Below, piece after piece: positions 44,735 through 56,759 of a stretch of 58,000 nucleotides of DNA (positions within the stretch are counted from its first letter, which is position 1; every line of letters begins with the position of its first letter). The position numbers and the translations under genes are program-made. The DNA is from Cryptomeria japonica (lineage: Eukaryota > Streptophyta > Pinopsida > Cupressales > Cupressaceae): contig NC_081413.1 of the NCBI RefSeq assembly GCF_030272615.1, positions 183,720,951 through 183,778,950 on the forward strand, written 5' to 3'. The notes below the pieces were generated by a model, which saw nothing but the letters and a program-made list of their open reading frames with translations, was not told where the DNA came from and did no database searches.

Positions 44735-45800
44735 TGGACTTGAAAAGCACTAAGAGGGGGGGGTGAATCAGTGACACCAAAAATAAAACTACTTCAAACA
44801 CTAACTAGTAGATGAACTTAACAAATCTTTTAAACACAATGCATGTAATCCAAAATGATATAACAACATCCACCATAGCACAAGTGTTTGTACGTGGAAA
44901 ACTCAAATAGGTAAAAACCACGGTGAGATGGAACTCACAAGCTAACTATCTGCAGTAATATATAACTGATCGGTTAGGGTCTACAAAGTGCTCTGTTATG
45001 AGCGAATTTTGTTAGAGATCCCAAAGCGTGATTAGAAGCTTATACCCTGTTAAAGGTAGTACCCTATTAGGAGTAACCTTGGTGGAGGATTTCTGAATCC
45101 AAACTAATGGATCACCCTGTTAGAGGATTTGTACAAAGAATCTTGTTAGAGCTTACCCGGTTAGGGGATTTGAATTATGTTGTGATTGTTAGAAAACAAC
45201 AGGATTAGTTTGATCTGTCTGAGTAGCACAATATTTGCTTGATCAAATCCTTCTAAACATATTCAACACTATTCTTCTGCATACTCTGGAACTTAACTCT
45301 TTTGCCTTTCACACACAACATATCACTTTCACTCATATGAAATAATTCATTGTAATATCAATATATAGACATTAAGATTTCATGTCAGTCCAAAGAAATC
45401 ATAACACAATTTCCTAGGTGCAGTGTATCTAGTCAAGTGATCATAACTCATCACAAAAATACCGCCAAAATTTGTCAGTGGGATAACTCATCATGATTTG
45501 TGGTAACTCATTACAAAATCAACAAATACCAGTTGGAACAATCAATACCGGTTGGAATTAAATATATGAACTGTTATCCTTGAATCTTCTGATATAATCT
45601 CCGCTTGATCTTCAATATTGATGCCGACTAATGTGTATCCACTAGTTATCTACTATGCATATAACGGTTGTTACAAAGTACCGGTTAGAGATAAACCTCT
45701 TAGTATAACCTCTAGCATACTGGTTGTAGTATAAACAACTTGAAGTTATACCGGTAGACAATATAAACATATGTGTGTATGTGTTTCATCAATGCCAACA
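44735..45800 (-). repeat. Solo LTR inserted in the gag-like ORF
   Basis: Read on the minus strand it opens TGTTGGCATTGATG and ends near the purine-pyrimidine switch 'gattcacccccccc' (plus 'gaggggggggtgaatca', 44753-44769), the same layout as the solo LTR at 55480-56754. It is flanked by tttga (44730-44734) and tatga (45801-45805), one mismatch. The copy also shares 'aaaccacggtgaga', corresponding to 'aaaccacggtgtga' on the minus strand of the other copy. Removing it rejoins the ORF in frame. Confidence 0.75.
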
Positions 45801-45805
45801 TATGA

Positions 45806-46478
45806 TGAATATATTACAATCATCATCAAGCCAATAGATTTTAGTGAAAATATCAATGTATTATTTGATGAAGATGCAGATGAAGATCAATTGGTGCTCT
45901 GTTATAATGTTTTTGAGAAGGGTTTTCATATTGTTCTTAACCCTTTGTATGAAGAAATAATTAAGAATATGGATACTATTGTATCAACTTCTGAAATGGA
46001 ATATTATAAAGATAAGGGTGTGATACCTAAATTAATGAGAAGTAATAATGATCAGTTTTCCCTTGTTGCTGATATTGTCGATATTAAATTGGATACAGAG
46101 CAAGAGGGTGAAATCTTTGTCCGGTTTAATGAATTGCAATTACATGAAGAGGTCATTTCTAATCCTTTTCCTCACATTGATGACAATTTGCTTGTTATGA
46201 ACAGTAAGAAGGTGGATTTTTCAGAGAGTCCCTATTTCAGTAGGCAGGCTGATATTGCAAGTGATGCATGTTTTCTCAGTTATGTACCAGAATATGAGGT
46301 TTTCTTTTTCAACAAGATGATGTTTTTACAGAAAGGGATATTGGTTGCAGTCAGGATGTGTGTTAGGTTCAATACAATGCATATATGTCACATAATAACA
46401 AATATTCTATATCATTGCATAAGTTTCAGATTTTTAGCAACAATTGCAGTGATAAACTTAAGCATAGTGGTTGGATGA
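45806..46478 (+). pseudogene. Gag-like ORF, second part (acidic)
   Basis: Resumes in the same frame after the solo LTR with DEYITIIIKPIDFSENIN and the acidic run FDEDADEDQLV. Reading remains open to 46478, but after about 46310 another frame looks more coherent (DVFTERDIGCSQDVC) and continues with interruptions to about 46740, so a frameshift there is likely. No known domain is recognised. The Asp/Glu-rich composition matches the end of the first part. Confidence 0.6.
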
Positions 46479-46925
46479 AAGTAGCCAGCAAGTTTGAAAA
46501 ATAGTTTTCCATTTATGTTATAAAATTACATTTGATGATTTCAGAAGAAAATCATGTTTATGATAGAGGAAAGCATTGGTTGACATTGATAGATGGCATT
46601 GGGCCATCATATGTGGTTTGACCCTACAGGCCACAAACAATTTGAGGTAGAGTAAGTTTTTCTGATTCTATGCCCAATGGAATTATAAATAAATTCCCTC
46701 TTAAATTGCCTCTTCATGGACAATTTATGAGGTTCTACTTTTCTTAAAGTAGTTGTTATCCATGAGCATTACTTAGGTTTTATTTGGTAGTGTAGTTTCT
46801 TTTCTGTTGAGGTTACCATGTCCAGGTAATTTCTTTTTGGTCAGCCCTACAGTTGGTCTACTTCACTCAAAGATTATAGTCTCTCGCCTCATTCCTATGA
46901 AATAAGCATCCCCAACTAGAGCCAC

Positions 46926-49900
46926 TGATAGCTTTGAAAATTGATTGCATGAAATTTTCAATGTTGAGCTCAAATATTGATTTTCTGGTTTTATTTGTAT
47001 CCTCTATAAATGATCCAAGGTCTAGGGTTTAGGGTTTATCAATATTTCTTACGTTTTGTGAAGAAAACCCTAGCAATGATATATTTTGTTGTTACTTTTT
47101 CCCATTTAAAGCCAAGGGTTGTTTACCATGGGCGGGGCCATTTCATTCCCTAAGTATTAAGTGGTGGTCAACCGGTTTATGAAATCTGATTTTTCCTAAG
47201 TTGTAAAAATATCCCTATGACCGGTTTCCCTTTAAATGTTTGTTCTTGCGCTTATATTTTCCTAAGTCCAAAAGTCCTAAGTATTTTAGTTGATTTCCTA
47301 AAAACAAAATGAATCCAACAGTTCACGCTTCCCCGTGATCAAAGATGCAAGGATGATAAAGATCATGGCATTGCGATATGATGCCACATATTTTCAGCGA
47401 AAACCAACAAGGTTGGCAGTATAACTAGTCGAAGCATTGTGTTACCGATTCTCAGGCAGTAAAGGTCGGTCTACTAATAGTCCCATCAATTTGCACGTGT
47501 TCAAAATGAGCGGAGATGTTTTATCCTGAGGTAAAAGGTGCTCAATTTTTAATTTTGGAGGAATTAACAGGCATTGGGCAAAGCAGTAAAGTTTGAACAG
47601 ATCTGATGGCCCCCATATCCCCACGATGAAAGTTGCAAGGAGGTTACGGACCGCGGCATCACGAGATGATGCCACATGTCCCGGGCTGACCAAGAAGACC
47701 TACGGTGGGGCCTCTGACAGAGTTTTATTGAAAGATGATATGGCACTGTTTAGTCAGGATTTGGTTGGTTTGCGGATACAAATGGAAGGACAAATGCCGA
47801 GTTGACATGCAATGATCGTTGGATTTGCCAAGCTGGGTAAGACCTACAATTGAGTTTCAAATGTGAAATTAGGAGGGATCATAGAATGCATTGGTTGTAG
47901 CTTGCACGGGAAAGGCAGAATGAGTGGGATACCGACTTGTCCACTCAAGATGATTAGTGACCAGTTGGGAGATTTTGATGCTGACCCAATCTAGGAGGAT
48001 TATTTTCAATTTTTCTATTAAGCAAAGGACTGATTTGACAAGGCAAGGACGATATCTCAAAGATGTGAAAGGATTTGGATAAGCTTTCAGTTCAAGTGTG
48101 ATGGATCACGAGTTCTCTGATGAATTCATAGATTTTCTTATTGATAGAGATCCTAAAGCAGAAGAATGTACACCCATGGAAGAATAAAATCAGGATAAAA
48201 TCACTCGCATCAAATGAACCTTGACAAAAGAATACGCTGCATGTGATATGCATGAGTTTTAGTGTCCATAGATGGAATATTGAATTAAGAGCACCAGAGT
48301 GATGATGTTTCACGAACAGGGACTACTTGATGAAGTATGGTTTAACTATAAATACAATAAGGTGGTGATCAAATTGGTAGGAGAGTATGAAGCCTTTTCA
48401 TTTTTTGAATGCAGTTTTTCCTTCTGTAGAGGGAATGATGTTTGAGCAAGCTTGTAGATGGAGTTGCAATATACTCTGTGATACTGGATGGAATTTTTCT
48501 CTCATGTGTGAGTATGTCTATTGCCAAAGGGGATGTGAAAGTGGGGAGGATTGCTAGAGGGGGCGTGAAAGCCTTTTCTTATGAAGAAAGGTCATGCATG
48601 ACATAGCCTTTGTGTCTACTCTGTCACTGGATGGCAAGGGGTTCTGAGAGAGAGTCCACAGAGGAATGAAAAATGAACATGTATGGGTAGGGAGTGGTAG
48701 CAATCCATCTATGTAGCTGCATGGAAGTTGCGACCCCTCCCTAGCATATTATGTTTACCCTCTAACTCCCCCTCCCACTACCCCTGATCTTGGTCATGAA
48801 GGTTGAAGCTCCTCCTCTAGTTTAGAGGCGAATTTTCTTCTTGCTAGGACCCCGTTTCCTTTCCTAGAGGGGAAACGCTCAATAAGACAAAAGCGCAACA
48901 TCTCACACTCCATCCAAAGGTGTTAGGGTGATAACGACATGGCTCAAATGGTTTTGTCCCTACCAATTTTCAATTAAGAACAATGATTCACAGGTGCTAG
49001 CGCATGGACATGTAAACAGTTTTGTAACAGAATTGCAAACAGCCTTTTAGGGCTAATTGTTAAGAATGAATCTGCGGTTAACATGTGTCTTCTGGCCGGA
49101 AGCTTGTCGCTCCCTTTATTCTATAAAAAGGGAATTCATGGCCAGAAGAAAGGTTTAGATTTGTTGGAAATATCTTGTAGGTTTAGTTTGTCTTGTTCCT
49201 TGGGTTTTTCCTAGTCTGTTTCCAGTAGTGAGTCAAAGTGAAGCAAACAAGCTGTAAAATCTTTTACAGAAGCAAATAAAGAAGTGTTTTAGTGTCAAAT
49301 TTTGTACAGGTTCTTGAAGGAGTTATGCATAAATTTTATCTTGTGACAGAGATTGCATTTTGTTTAAAGAAAAATAGAATTCCAACCTTTTTCTCTCCAT
49401 TGCATAATTCTATTAATTTTTAAATGAGATGAATCAAGGGTTTATTTCATTTAGTGCATTGTTATGATGCATGTGGCTTTCTGTTTATGCTTTGGCCCAA
49501 GGGGTCAATTAAATCTCTTAAATGGGGTTGCAGAATGATAGGGCTTATGCAAGGATTCTAGATAAGTAGCTTTGGGTTAGGGTTACAAAATGGGATATAT
49601 TGTAAAGCGGTATCATCTCAGATTTTATGTTATCAGATCAAATTTTGTCGCATTTTCAGGTTTATGTTTTATATCTCTCAAGTGCCCAATGGAGTAAGGC
49701 ACTAATCATTGCTTGTAACAAATTTTGTTTATCAGACTTGTTTTATTTTCAATTGATGAATCTCTACAAATCTCTTAAAATATCATAATATCATTTGTTA
49801 AGTTTTATGTTTCATTTGAAAAGTTGTCTCGCGCCCTTTCTCATACTCTAGCTTAAGGTTGAGGATCACTGAAGGACTTGACATCCTTGAGCATTCTCCC

Positions 49901-50166
49901 TTCTTTTTGAGTCCTTTCATGAGATAATCTTCTTTATGTTTCAGTAAATTCATGAGTATCATTGCAAAGAGCACAAGATTTACTAAGGGATCACCCTCTC
50001 GGGTCCTGTAGAGCCCACAGTGTAGAAGGATTTTATGTCCTTGTTAAAGTTGGTCCAAGCTTGACGGATATTGATAGTTGGAGGTGGCTCTCCATAGATA
50101 TTTGGAGGAATCAGCTTGGTCTCCACCTAGTGGCAGTGTAAACCCGTTCATTTTTGGGAACCAACA
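46926..50166 (+). repeat. 3' LTR (~3.24 kb) of the large element
   Basis: Begins tgatagctttgaaaattg and ends ttgggaaccaaca, followed by TAGTG. Collinear with the 5' LTR over its full length; TATA copy at 49132-49139. Confidence 0.9.
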
Positions 50167-50171
50167 TAGTG
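50167..50171. repeat. Target site duplication TAGTG, right copy
   Basis: Matches 39120-39124. Confidence 0.9.
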
Positions 50172-50689
50172 GATGACATTGTGGTGGATTTTTCACCTAG
50201 TATAAAAACCTCAAAGCTCATCCTTCTAGTTGTAGTATCTTATTATCAACCTAAAAAAAAACACAATAGATATTGTAATAGATGATATAAAATATGTGTT
50301 GAGGGTTCAAGGGATTTTGACATGGTTAGTAAAGTGTGATACCAAAAATCCTTCCATGGAGTTAGGTCCTTTAGTATGTAATATAAAGAATTATTCACGA
50401 GCCTTTTTTAAGATCTAGTTCTCGGTTTATTTTTTATCCTCTTTTCCACATTTTGGAATGATGGGTTTTGATAGTTAAGGTCTAAGTTTAGGAGTTTAGC
50501 AATATGTAGATGTATATCAACCCTATTTTCAAACTAATTTCTTTTATTTTATGAAGTAATTCTAAGAGATTATTTTTTATTTATAAGTTAGATCTATTTT
50601 CATTTCTAAGTTAGGTCTAAGGCTAGATGCATTATTTGAGATTAGATGAAAAGATAGTATGTAAGGCCTCTAACTGTCATAATCACAGT

Positions 50690-50975
50690 GCCAATAATGA
50701 GGCTAAACTTCAAGATATTCTTCTTTGTATGTAGTTATGTGCTAAATTCAAGTTGACCAAGGTTGAAATTGAAGGGGACTCAACCTTAGTAATCTATACA
50801 TTAAGGTAAAAAAGATTGCATGAATAGAAGCTTAATTCAATCCTAAACTTATCATTTTCTCATCTCGTGAATTTGGAAGGTTATATCACTAATTAGGTTT
50901 ATAGAGATGTTAATGTTGATGTAGATAAATTGGCCAACCTGGCTATTGATTGGACCGAGGATATACTTATAGATT
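50690..50975 (+). pseudogene. LINE-type RNase H remnant
   Basis: The reading AKLQDILLCM, KLTKVEIEGDSTLVIYTLR, then after one or two stops VYRDVNVDVDKLANLAIDW, matches the plant LINE C-terminal RNase H pattern: E-A-L..., (V/I)EGDS (catalytic Asp), and R-x-x-N-x-x-AD-x-LAN. The histidine before YRD is missing. Only about 280 bp survives. Confidence 0.6.
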
Positions 50976-51860
50976 CTTCAATATCCCTGTAATTTTTGGC
51001 TTTCTTGAAAGATGGTGGCAAGTTTTGTCATTTAATGATTCACTCATACCAGTATGTTTAGATGTTAGGAGGTCTAGCAATCATAAATATGACACTCATA
51101 GATTTAATGCCCAACACCCTTTGCTCATGTTATTCCTTTGTTGCGTTGTGTATTTCATTATGGAGTAAAAATGTATTTGTATTTTCAATTGGTTTAATCT
51201 CCCTTGTCTTTGTGAGCCATGAACATCCCCATATGTATAGTTTTTTCTCAATGCCAAATGGATTTCTTGAGATTGATTTCAAAGAAAATACTATAAAGCA
51301 TTTTTAAAACCTACCATAGTCTCATTTTATTTGTTGTATAATGGGTACTACGTGATGAGATTTTTTGTGTGAAGCATACATACGAGGTATTAAATACTCA
51401 TGTTTCTTCAATGTTTGTGGCTTCCATTTTATACCTAGTGGAACTAAAGGAAATGATGAAGAGAATTATCACAACACTAGTCAAGAAATAATTCTTGGGA
51501 AATCTAGATATGGTTTTGGAGTTAGTGCACTATCAAATGGGTGTTCCTATCTTGTCAAAATTTTATGGTCTTATGAAGCACAAGAATATGGTGGATTGGG
51601 CCCTCTTTGTGGCTATTCCTCATGTAGGTTTGACATTTTAGAGACATCATAATGCCTCCCAAGGGGTCAAATTACTGAAGAATATCTTGGGTTTGGAGGT
51701 GATAGATGGAGTATAGTGGTTGAAAGAAATTTGTTTGTGACTATTTGGATATTTGAATGACATCCTTTGTTTGGTGGTGTTATAAAGTATGTTCTAACAC
51801 TTATGTTGAAAGGTTATTATTAATATCAATAGAAGGGTATACTATTGCAGTATCATAAAT
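50976..51860. other. No gene recognised
   Basis: Contains ORFs at 50950-51307 and 51365-51652 without recognisable domains; probably chance readings in old repeat DNA. Confidence 0.5.
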
Positions 51861-52930
51861 TGTAACCCCTTATAATTTCACACTCCTTTTGGCCCCTTGC
51901 TTTATTGTGTCCTCTCCTATGTCATTTTTAATCTTATTTAGGGTTCTATCCTATTTTTAATTTCAAGGCACTTTATTCCCCCCTTAAATATCGTCAATAC
52001 AAATTTAAATTACAGATCCGATATTAGGTCCCTATTATGTCACTTCCCTAAAAGTTGGGGCCTATTTTTTTAGCTACAATGTCTAACACTTTTTTGTTAA
52101 AATTTTGGGAGAGTAACATGTTGGTCTTAAAATTTCTGATTCTAGTCTCAAAATTGGGATATGACCATTGTAAGTTGGCCAAAATATAAAAATACCTCGA
52201 GAACCCTATATAATACATCACCTTTAATTCATTTTGATCAAATTTCATATCTAGAGATTTCGTTCCAAGAGAAAATATTCTTCATTCAAGAGTATATCTA
52301 AGTACAAGGAGCGTCAAGCTACAACAAGCTATCTTCAAGTATGTTTTCATGATGGATTTTGTTATGATTTATTATTTTATTGCATCAACATTCAAAGGAC
52401 TTAGTTAAAGAGAATTGCATCATCAATCAAAGGTATAATCGTTTCATTTTAGCACTTCAAACATTTTTTTTTAGATTTAGTCTCTTCCCTACCAGGGGTA
52501 AGCTCTCTTTTCATCATCATTGTAGTGGAGGTTAACACCTACCCAATTTTTGACTTAAACAAGCCCCTATAAAACCCAACACCATTTTCCTCTCCTTTTG
52601 TACATTTGCATGCTTAGAAATAGGCTCCATACTCAGTTTGAAGGTACATGAGCATAGTGTAGACAAAGACAGAGGCAACTAGGAACAATTCAATAGAAAA
52701 GATAGGGTCTAAGGCACCTAGCGCTAGTGTCCGAGTGATTTGACCTAAAATTTGATAGGAAGTTAGTTTAGAAGATGTTGAGACCAGTTTGACCCCTATT
52801 TGCACTAGGACACCTATTAGGACTATGGCACCTAACTCTAGTGTCCAGCCATTTTGAGTTGATTGCACACATGGATTCCTCTCTGCATCTCATTTCTAGT
52901 TTTGTACATCTTAGTTGATTTCCAGTTTTG
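51861..52930 (+). repeat. Possible LTR remnant related to the 696 family (end uncertain)
   Basis: Opens TGTAACCCCTTATAATTTCA, similar to TGTAGCATCCTAAAATTGCG at 696. A TATA box tatataat lies at 52207-52214, about 350 bp in (385 in the 696 LTR). GGACT/AGTCC-type units lie at 52704-52732 and 52819-52846. No second LTR or duplication was found. Confidence 0.45.
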
Positions 52931-53123
52931 CATTTTTATATATATGCTAATTATTACCAATTTTGCATCATTTTACCTATTTATTGTATTTTCATATCTA
53001 AATCATTATCCATTTATCAACAATAGAAAGAGAATAATTAATCAAGGTGCCCAAATCTTCCGAGGGACTGAAATTGGGCCTAATTGGTTGCTCTCCAATG
53101 TAATTGATGAGATTGGGTTGATT

Positions 53124-53128
53124 CCTAG
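53124..53128. repeat. Target site duplication CCTAG, left copy
   Basis: cctag immediately before the solo LTR; repeated at 53522-53526. Confidence 0.93.
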
Positions 53129-53521
53129 TGTGAGATTTTGCCAAGATCAAGATGAAAATACTGATCAACTGGATCATCAAGCGTCACATACAATGAATAT
53201 GAGCCTGCTTAGATAGACAAGGCTATATGGATATGTGAGCACGCAAACATGACATGTGGCTCAATAAGAAAGAAGGGTAGGTAGGAAATGTGTGTGAGTA
53301 GGTAGGAGAAATAATATAATATTCCACATGAGGTGGATCACCCACTGAATGTGGAGTGTAACGACAAGATAAGTTCACAAAAGGTGGAAATTCTCCTACA
53401 CACACTATCCCAATGTTGCACAAAAACCCAAGTGTCTCATACCCAAACTACTATGAAATGCATTTCCTAAGTAAACTGAAGGTGTAATAATATCCAAGAT
53501 GAATAATTATTTACACCAACA
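53129..53521 (-). mobile_element. Solo LTR of the copia family at 3119
   Basis: 393 bp running on the plus strand from tgtgagattttgcc to ttacaccaaca, clearly the same family as the 453 bp LTRs at 3119 and 17965 but with a deletion near its start ('caagatcaagatgaaaatactgatc' joins parts that are ~60 bp apart there). It is flanked by perfect CCTAG duplications with no internal region, so it arose by LTR-LTR recombination. Confidence 0.95.
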
Positions 53522-53526
53522 CCTAG
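53522..53526. repeat. Target site duplication CCTAG, right copy
   Basis: Matches 53124-53128. Confidence 0.93.
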
Positions 53527-54099
53527 TTTGCATGTTTAGGCTAGTGAACCCCATTTTCCCTAGATTATAATTCTCTTGCTAGGATTTTGAATATGGCCTA
53601 GCAGTTGGATGGGCTCTATTATATTTTTCTAGCACAATGTAAAACATTTATAAATGTTCAATCTATGGTTTAATACAAAGGGGCCACCCCCATGTGTATT
53701 TTATCAAGAACAAAACCATCATTTATATTTATTATAAATTACATGAAATTAATCTAATAAAGAATTTAAATAGTAAAATACAATATAAATAAAATAAAAA
53801 GAATTTGCAAGAGAAAAAGATATCCTAGAGGAGGAACTTTCGAGCAAAGAATCTTGAAAGTAATAATTCATGTTTGAATGTAACTATAATTAATCATTAC
53901 ATAGAGTAACACATTAGCTAAGATAGCTAAAAAAAGATTAGAGAAAAATATAAATTGCAATAAGAGAAAAATCACTTTTCTCCAAGAGTACATAATATAT
54001 GCCCTTTCATAATGATATTGAATATTTTAAAGTAGAGAATCACTATGCTTTAACTATAGTTGTTAGTTGAGATTGCACTTTAGATAGTTTGTGTTTGGA

Positions 54100-55010
54100 G
54101 CTCTAAATCATTGTTGTGTTTCTCCCTCAAGGCTTTAGCAATAGTTGAATACCACAAATCATATTAGAGCACAAACCAGGCATAATCACTTCCTTTGGAG
54201 GAAAAGTGCTAGAAAATAGAGCTTTACATTAGAGCATCCAAATATATAAAAAGATACATTAATGGAAAGATTATGAGATTATATTTTATGAATAGTGCAA
54301 CCCTAAATGACCTAATTTCCATTTTTTTTTTGTTAAATATGAAGAGAATAAGGGTCATAATTGTTTTCCAAATTTATCGAGTATGCTTGCAAGTCCAAAA
54401 ATCTTGTGATAGAAAGGACATTTGGTGGAGTGATTACGAAGAAAGGTGAATAATTATCCCACAACAATTTTATAATGAATAATCTTCCATACTAGAAATT
54501 GATTTTTGGCCTTAGCTTTGGATTTTATAACAATAGTGTTCTAGATGAACCACTTTGACTTAGACCAATTCAAACTCCATTTTAGATGTAATCTTGGAGA
54601 TAAATTTGGATTGAAGGGAGGATATCAAGGTAAATTATTTTGAGAGGAAAAAATTTCAATATTATAACATGGAAACCACCTCCAAACTTTAAGAAAATTT
54701 CAAGATATTAGAGTAGAAAGTTTTAATTGAAGATTTAAAGGAACATCATCTTGCACCTTGTGAATGTCATTGATAAGAGCATTGGATAGTTTAAATTCAA
54801 GCTTGAGAAATTCCATGTCACTTTGCCAAGTTAAATATGCTAACTCCTATATATCCCTAAATTACATTATGCCTTTTTTGAATAAGAGCTTGCTATGCAA
54901 TTGAGAATCACTAGCAAGAGGTTTCTCATGGAAGCTTATAAATCTATTCCAACAAATAGATAAAGAAAAAAATCTCATGCCACAACTAAGATCTTGTCCT
55001 TTCCATTAAA
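54100..55010 (-). pseudogene. LINE ORF2 C-terminal remnant
   Basis: Minus-strand patches in one order: FISFHEKPLASDSQLHSKLL, LFKKGIM, LTWQSDMEFLKLEFKLSN, INDIHKVQDDVPLNLQLKLS, LHLKWSLNWSKSKWF, and then KAKNQFLVWKIIHYKIVVG with CPFYHKIFG. The last resembles the zf-RVT segment found after the RT of plant LINEs (F-x-W-x-x-x-x...C-P-x-C). Stops and shifts throughout. Opposite in orientation to the LINE at 30345-34130. Confidence 0.5.
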
Positions 55011-55239
55011 GAAGAGGAGATACAAGTTGTCAATATTTCTTTATGCTTAAAATTGTCTAGAGGCTTGAGGTTTTGTTGTCCACAATTCTGAATTCATTTA
55101 GAATTAGGACACCCCCATTTTTTTTGTCTTTCATGGCTTTGGACCCTCTAAGTTGGTCTCTTGTGGCTCGTCTTGAAATTTGTAAAATCAAGTTCTTAAG
55201 ATTTTTATCATTTTTGAGTCACATTTTTGTTTTTCACAT

Positions 55240-55417
55240 TAACTTGCAATTTGGGTTTTAAAACCCGAAATACAAGTTAGTGTGCCATGTTACTTGCATT
55301 TTGGGTTCTAAATCCCGAATTGCAAGTCTTTTCTTTTTGCTTATTTTTAGTTGCACCTCAGGTTTTAAAACCCAATGTGCAACCCAATGCATGTCGAGTT
55401 ATAAAACTCGAAGTGCA
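55240..55417. repeat. Palindrome array, left part (four units)
   Basis: Palindromes at 55240-55279, 55292-55327, 55350-55383 and 55388-55417. The centres are gggttttaaaaccc, gggttctaaatccc, ggttttaaaacc and gagttataaaactc. Each pairs over 10-20 bp per arm with a few mismatches (unit 1: 20 bp arms, about three mismatches). The arms differ between units yet still match within each unit. Confidence 0.85.
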
Positions 55418-55474
55418 AGCATTTGTGGCACTCGTGTGCTTTTAATTATTTTTGAGTTCATTTTGGACTCTATT

Positions 55475-55479
55475 AATTG
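55475..55479. repeat. Target site duplication AATTG, left copy
   Basis: aattg immediately before the solo LTR, repeated at 56755-56759. Confidence 0.93.
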
Positions 55480-56754
55480 TGTTGGCAATCTGATGCAATT
55501 TTGTATGACCGGTAAACAATATGGTTGTCATTGTTCGCAATGTCATCTCCTTAGTCTTCCCAATCCTTAGGGACTAAGCAAACCAGGCAGTGAGTAAACC
55601 GACAGACAGTAAGTATACTAGCAAGCAGTAGACAGACAAGTAGTAGACCGGCAAGCAGCAAGGCGATCGGGTAGCAGTGAGTAGATCGATAAGGAAGACA
55701 TCCACCGGCTAAGAAAAGACTAAACCGGTACACTGGAAGAAATCGGCTAGTCAAGGTATTGATCGGTTCACCGGAAAAGTCGGTAATCGACAAACTGGTA
55801 ACATTTTGTTACAATCAACTAAATTAGAAGTCTTCTCTTAGTCAACCAACAGACATATCGACATGTTCGACAGAATTGATAAAGACTCCTACATGATTCC
55901 AGAAGAGCATTTTAAGGCTTGACAACAGAATTTCGAAAGGTATGTTTTGGAGGGAAAAGTTGGCGAAAGACTTGAGGATCTATAAATACACAAATCTCAT
56001 TGTTGAGAAGGTTGTTGTCAAGGTGATTAAAGTTGAATGTGAAAAAGAACACAGGGGGAGTTTCAGAGCATGCAGAGCCGAGTGACAGAAGAATGGTAGA
56101 GTGGGGTTTCACAAAGAAGTGACTCAGGTGATAGAGGTCTAGCAGTGTAGGATTCAAGTATTAGCAAACTGGTAGAAGGCAGAGTTGTGAAGGACATACA
56201 TAACCGATGCAGACCAAGACTGATGCCTAATTGTGATCTGATCAGGCTAATGTGTAGCTTCATGTATCTGATCATTTTATCTTTTATTTTGAAATGACTG
56301 CAATATAAATCCCTTAATTGGGTGGAATTTAATAGGTCCCATTGTATAAATCCCTTCACCGGGTAACATCTTAACTGATGTTCTAAGTCCTCCAACCAGG
56401 CTACCTTTAACAAGGTAAAGGCACTAACCGACCTTCATCAAAATCCCTTAACCGGGTGGCACCTAACTAGTGTCTTTGTAATCTCCTAACAAGGATTGCT
56501 CTTCACCGGGTGTACTCCAGAAGAGTACAAATTTTGTGGGTTCCTACTCACACCGTGGTTTTCTCCCTATTGGGTTTCCATGAGATAAATATGTGTGTCT
56601 TTGTGTATTTTTTCATGCATGCTTAATCTTTTGCAATAATTGTGTACATTGGTGAATGATTAATTAGTTCATATTTAAAGCTAAAGTTTCAATTAGTAAA
56701 AACCGATAATGCATTGATTCACCCCTCCCCTCTCAATACTGGTTGGATCTAACA
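55480..56754 (+). mobile_element. 1275 bp solo LTR inserted in the palindrome array
   Basis: Begins TGTTGGCAATCTGATG and ends ggttggatctaaca, with perfect AATTG duplications. Many 'accgg' motifs at 55507-55800, 'ttaaccgggtgg' type repeats at 56310-56520, and a terminal 'gattcacccctcccctctcaa' block. The TGTTGGCA start with a pyrimidine-rich end resembles long copia (SIRE/Maximus-like) LTRs, a weak assignment. The LTR at 44735-45800 is a diverged relative in the opposite orientation. A TATA box is likely at 55980-55986 (tataaat). Confidence 0.9.
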
Positions 56755-56759
56755 AATTG
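56755..56759. repeat. Target site duplication AATTG, right copy
   Basis: Matches 55475-55479. Confidence 0.93.

Larger units (their letters stand above)
39125..50166 (+). mobile_element. 11 kb LTR retrotransposon with ~3.24 kb LTRs and no pol
   Basis: Direct repeats at 39125-42362 and 46926-50166 are long, collinear and a few percent diverged. They are flanked by TAGTG duplications. Directly after the left LTR stands a primer-site-like tggagactctgctgggga. The 4.6 kb interior holds a gag-like ORF interrupted by a later LTR insertion; no protease, integrase, RT or RNase H was found. Very long LTRs and this type of primer sequence recall the Tat/Ogre branch of Ty3/gypsy, but without a pol domain that is inference. 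No convincing polypurine tract precedes the right LTR. Confidence 0.9.

Noticed and set aside
51365-51652. 95-codon plus-strand ORF
   Set aside because: No domain, no neighbouring exons or splice pattern I could support.
55085-55570. ORFs through the left palindrome array (55073-55261, 55280-55570)
   Set aside because: They read through palindromes and a solo LTR start, with no protein features.
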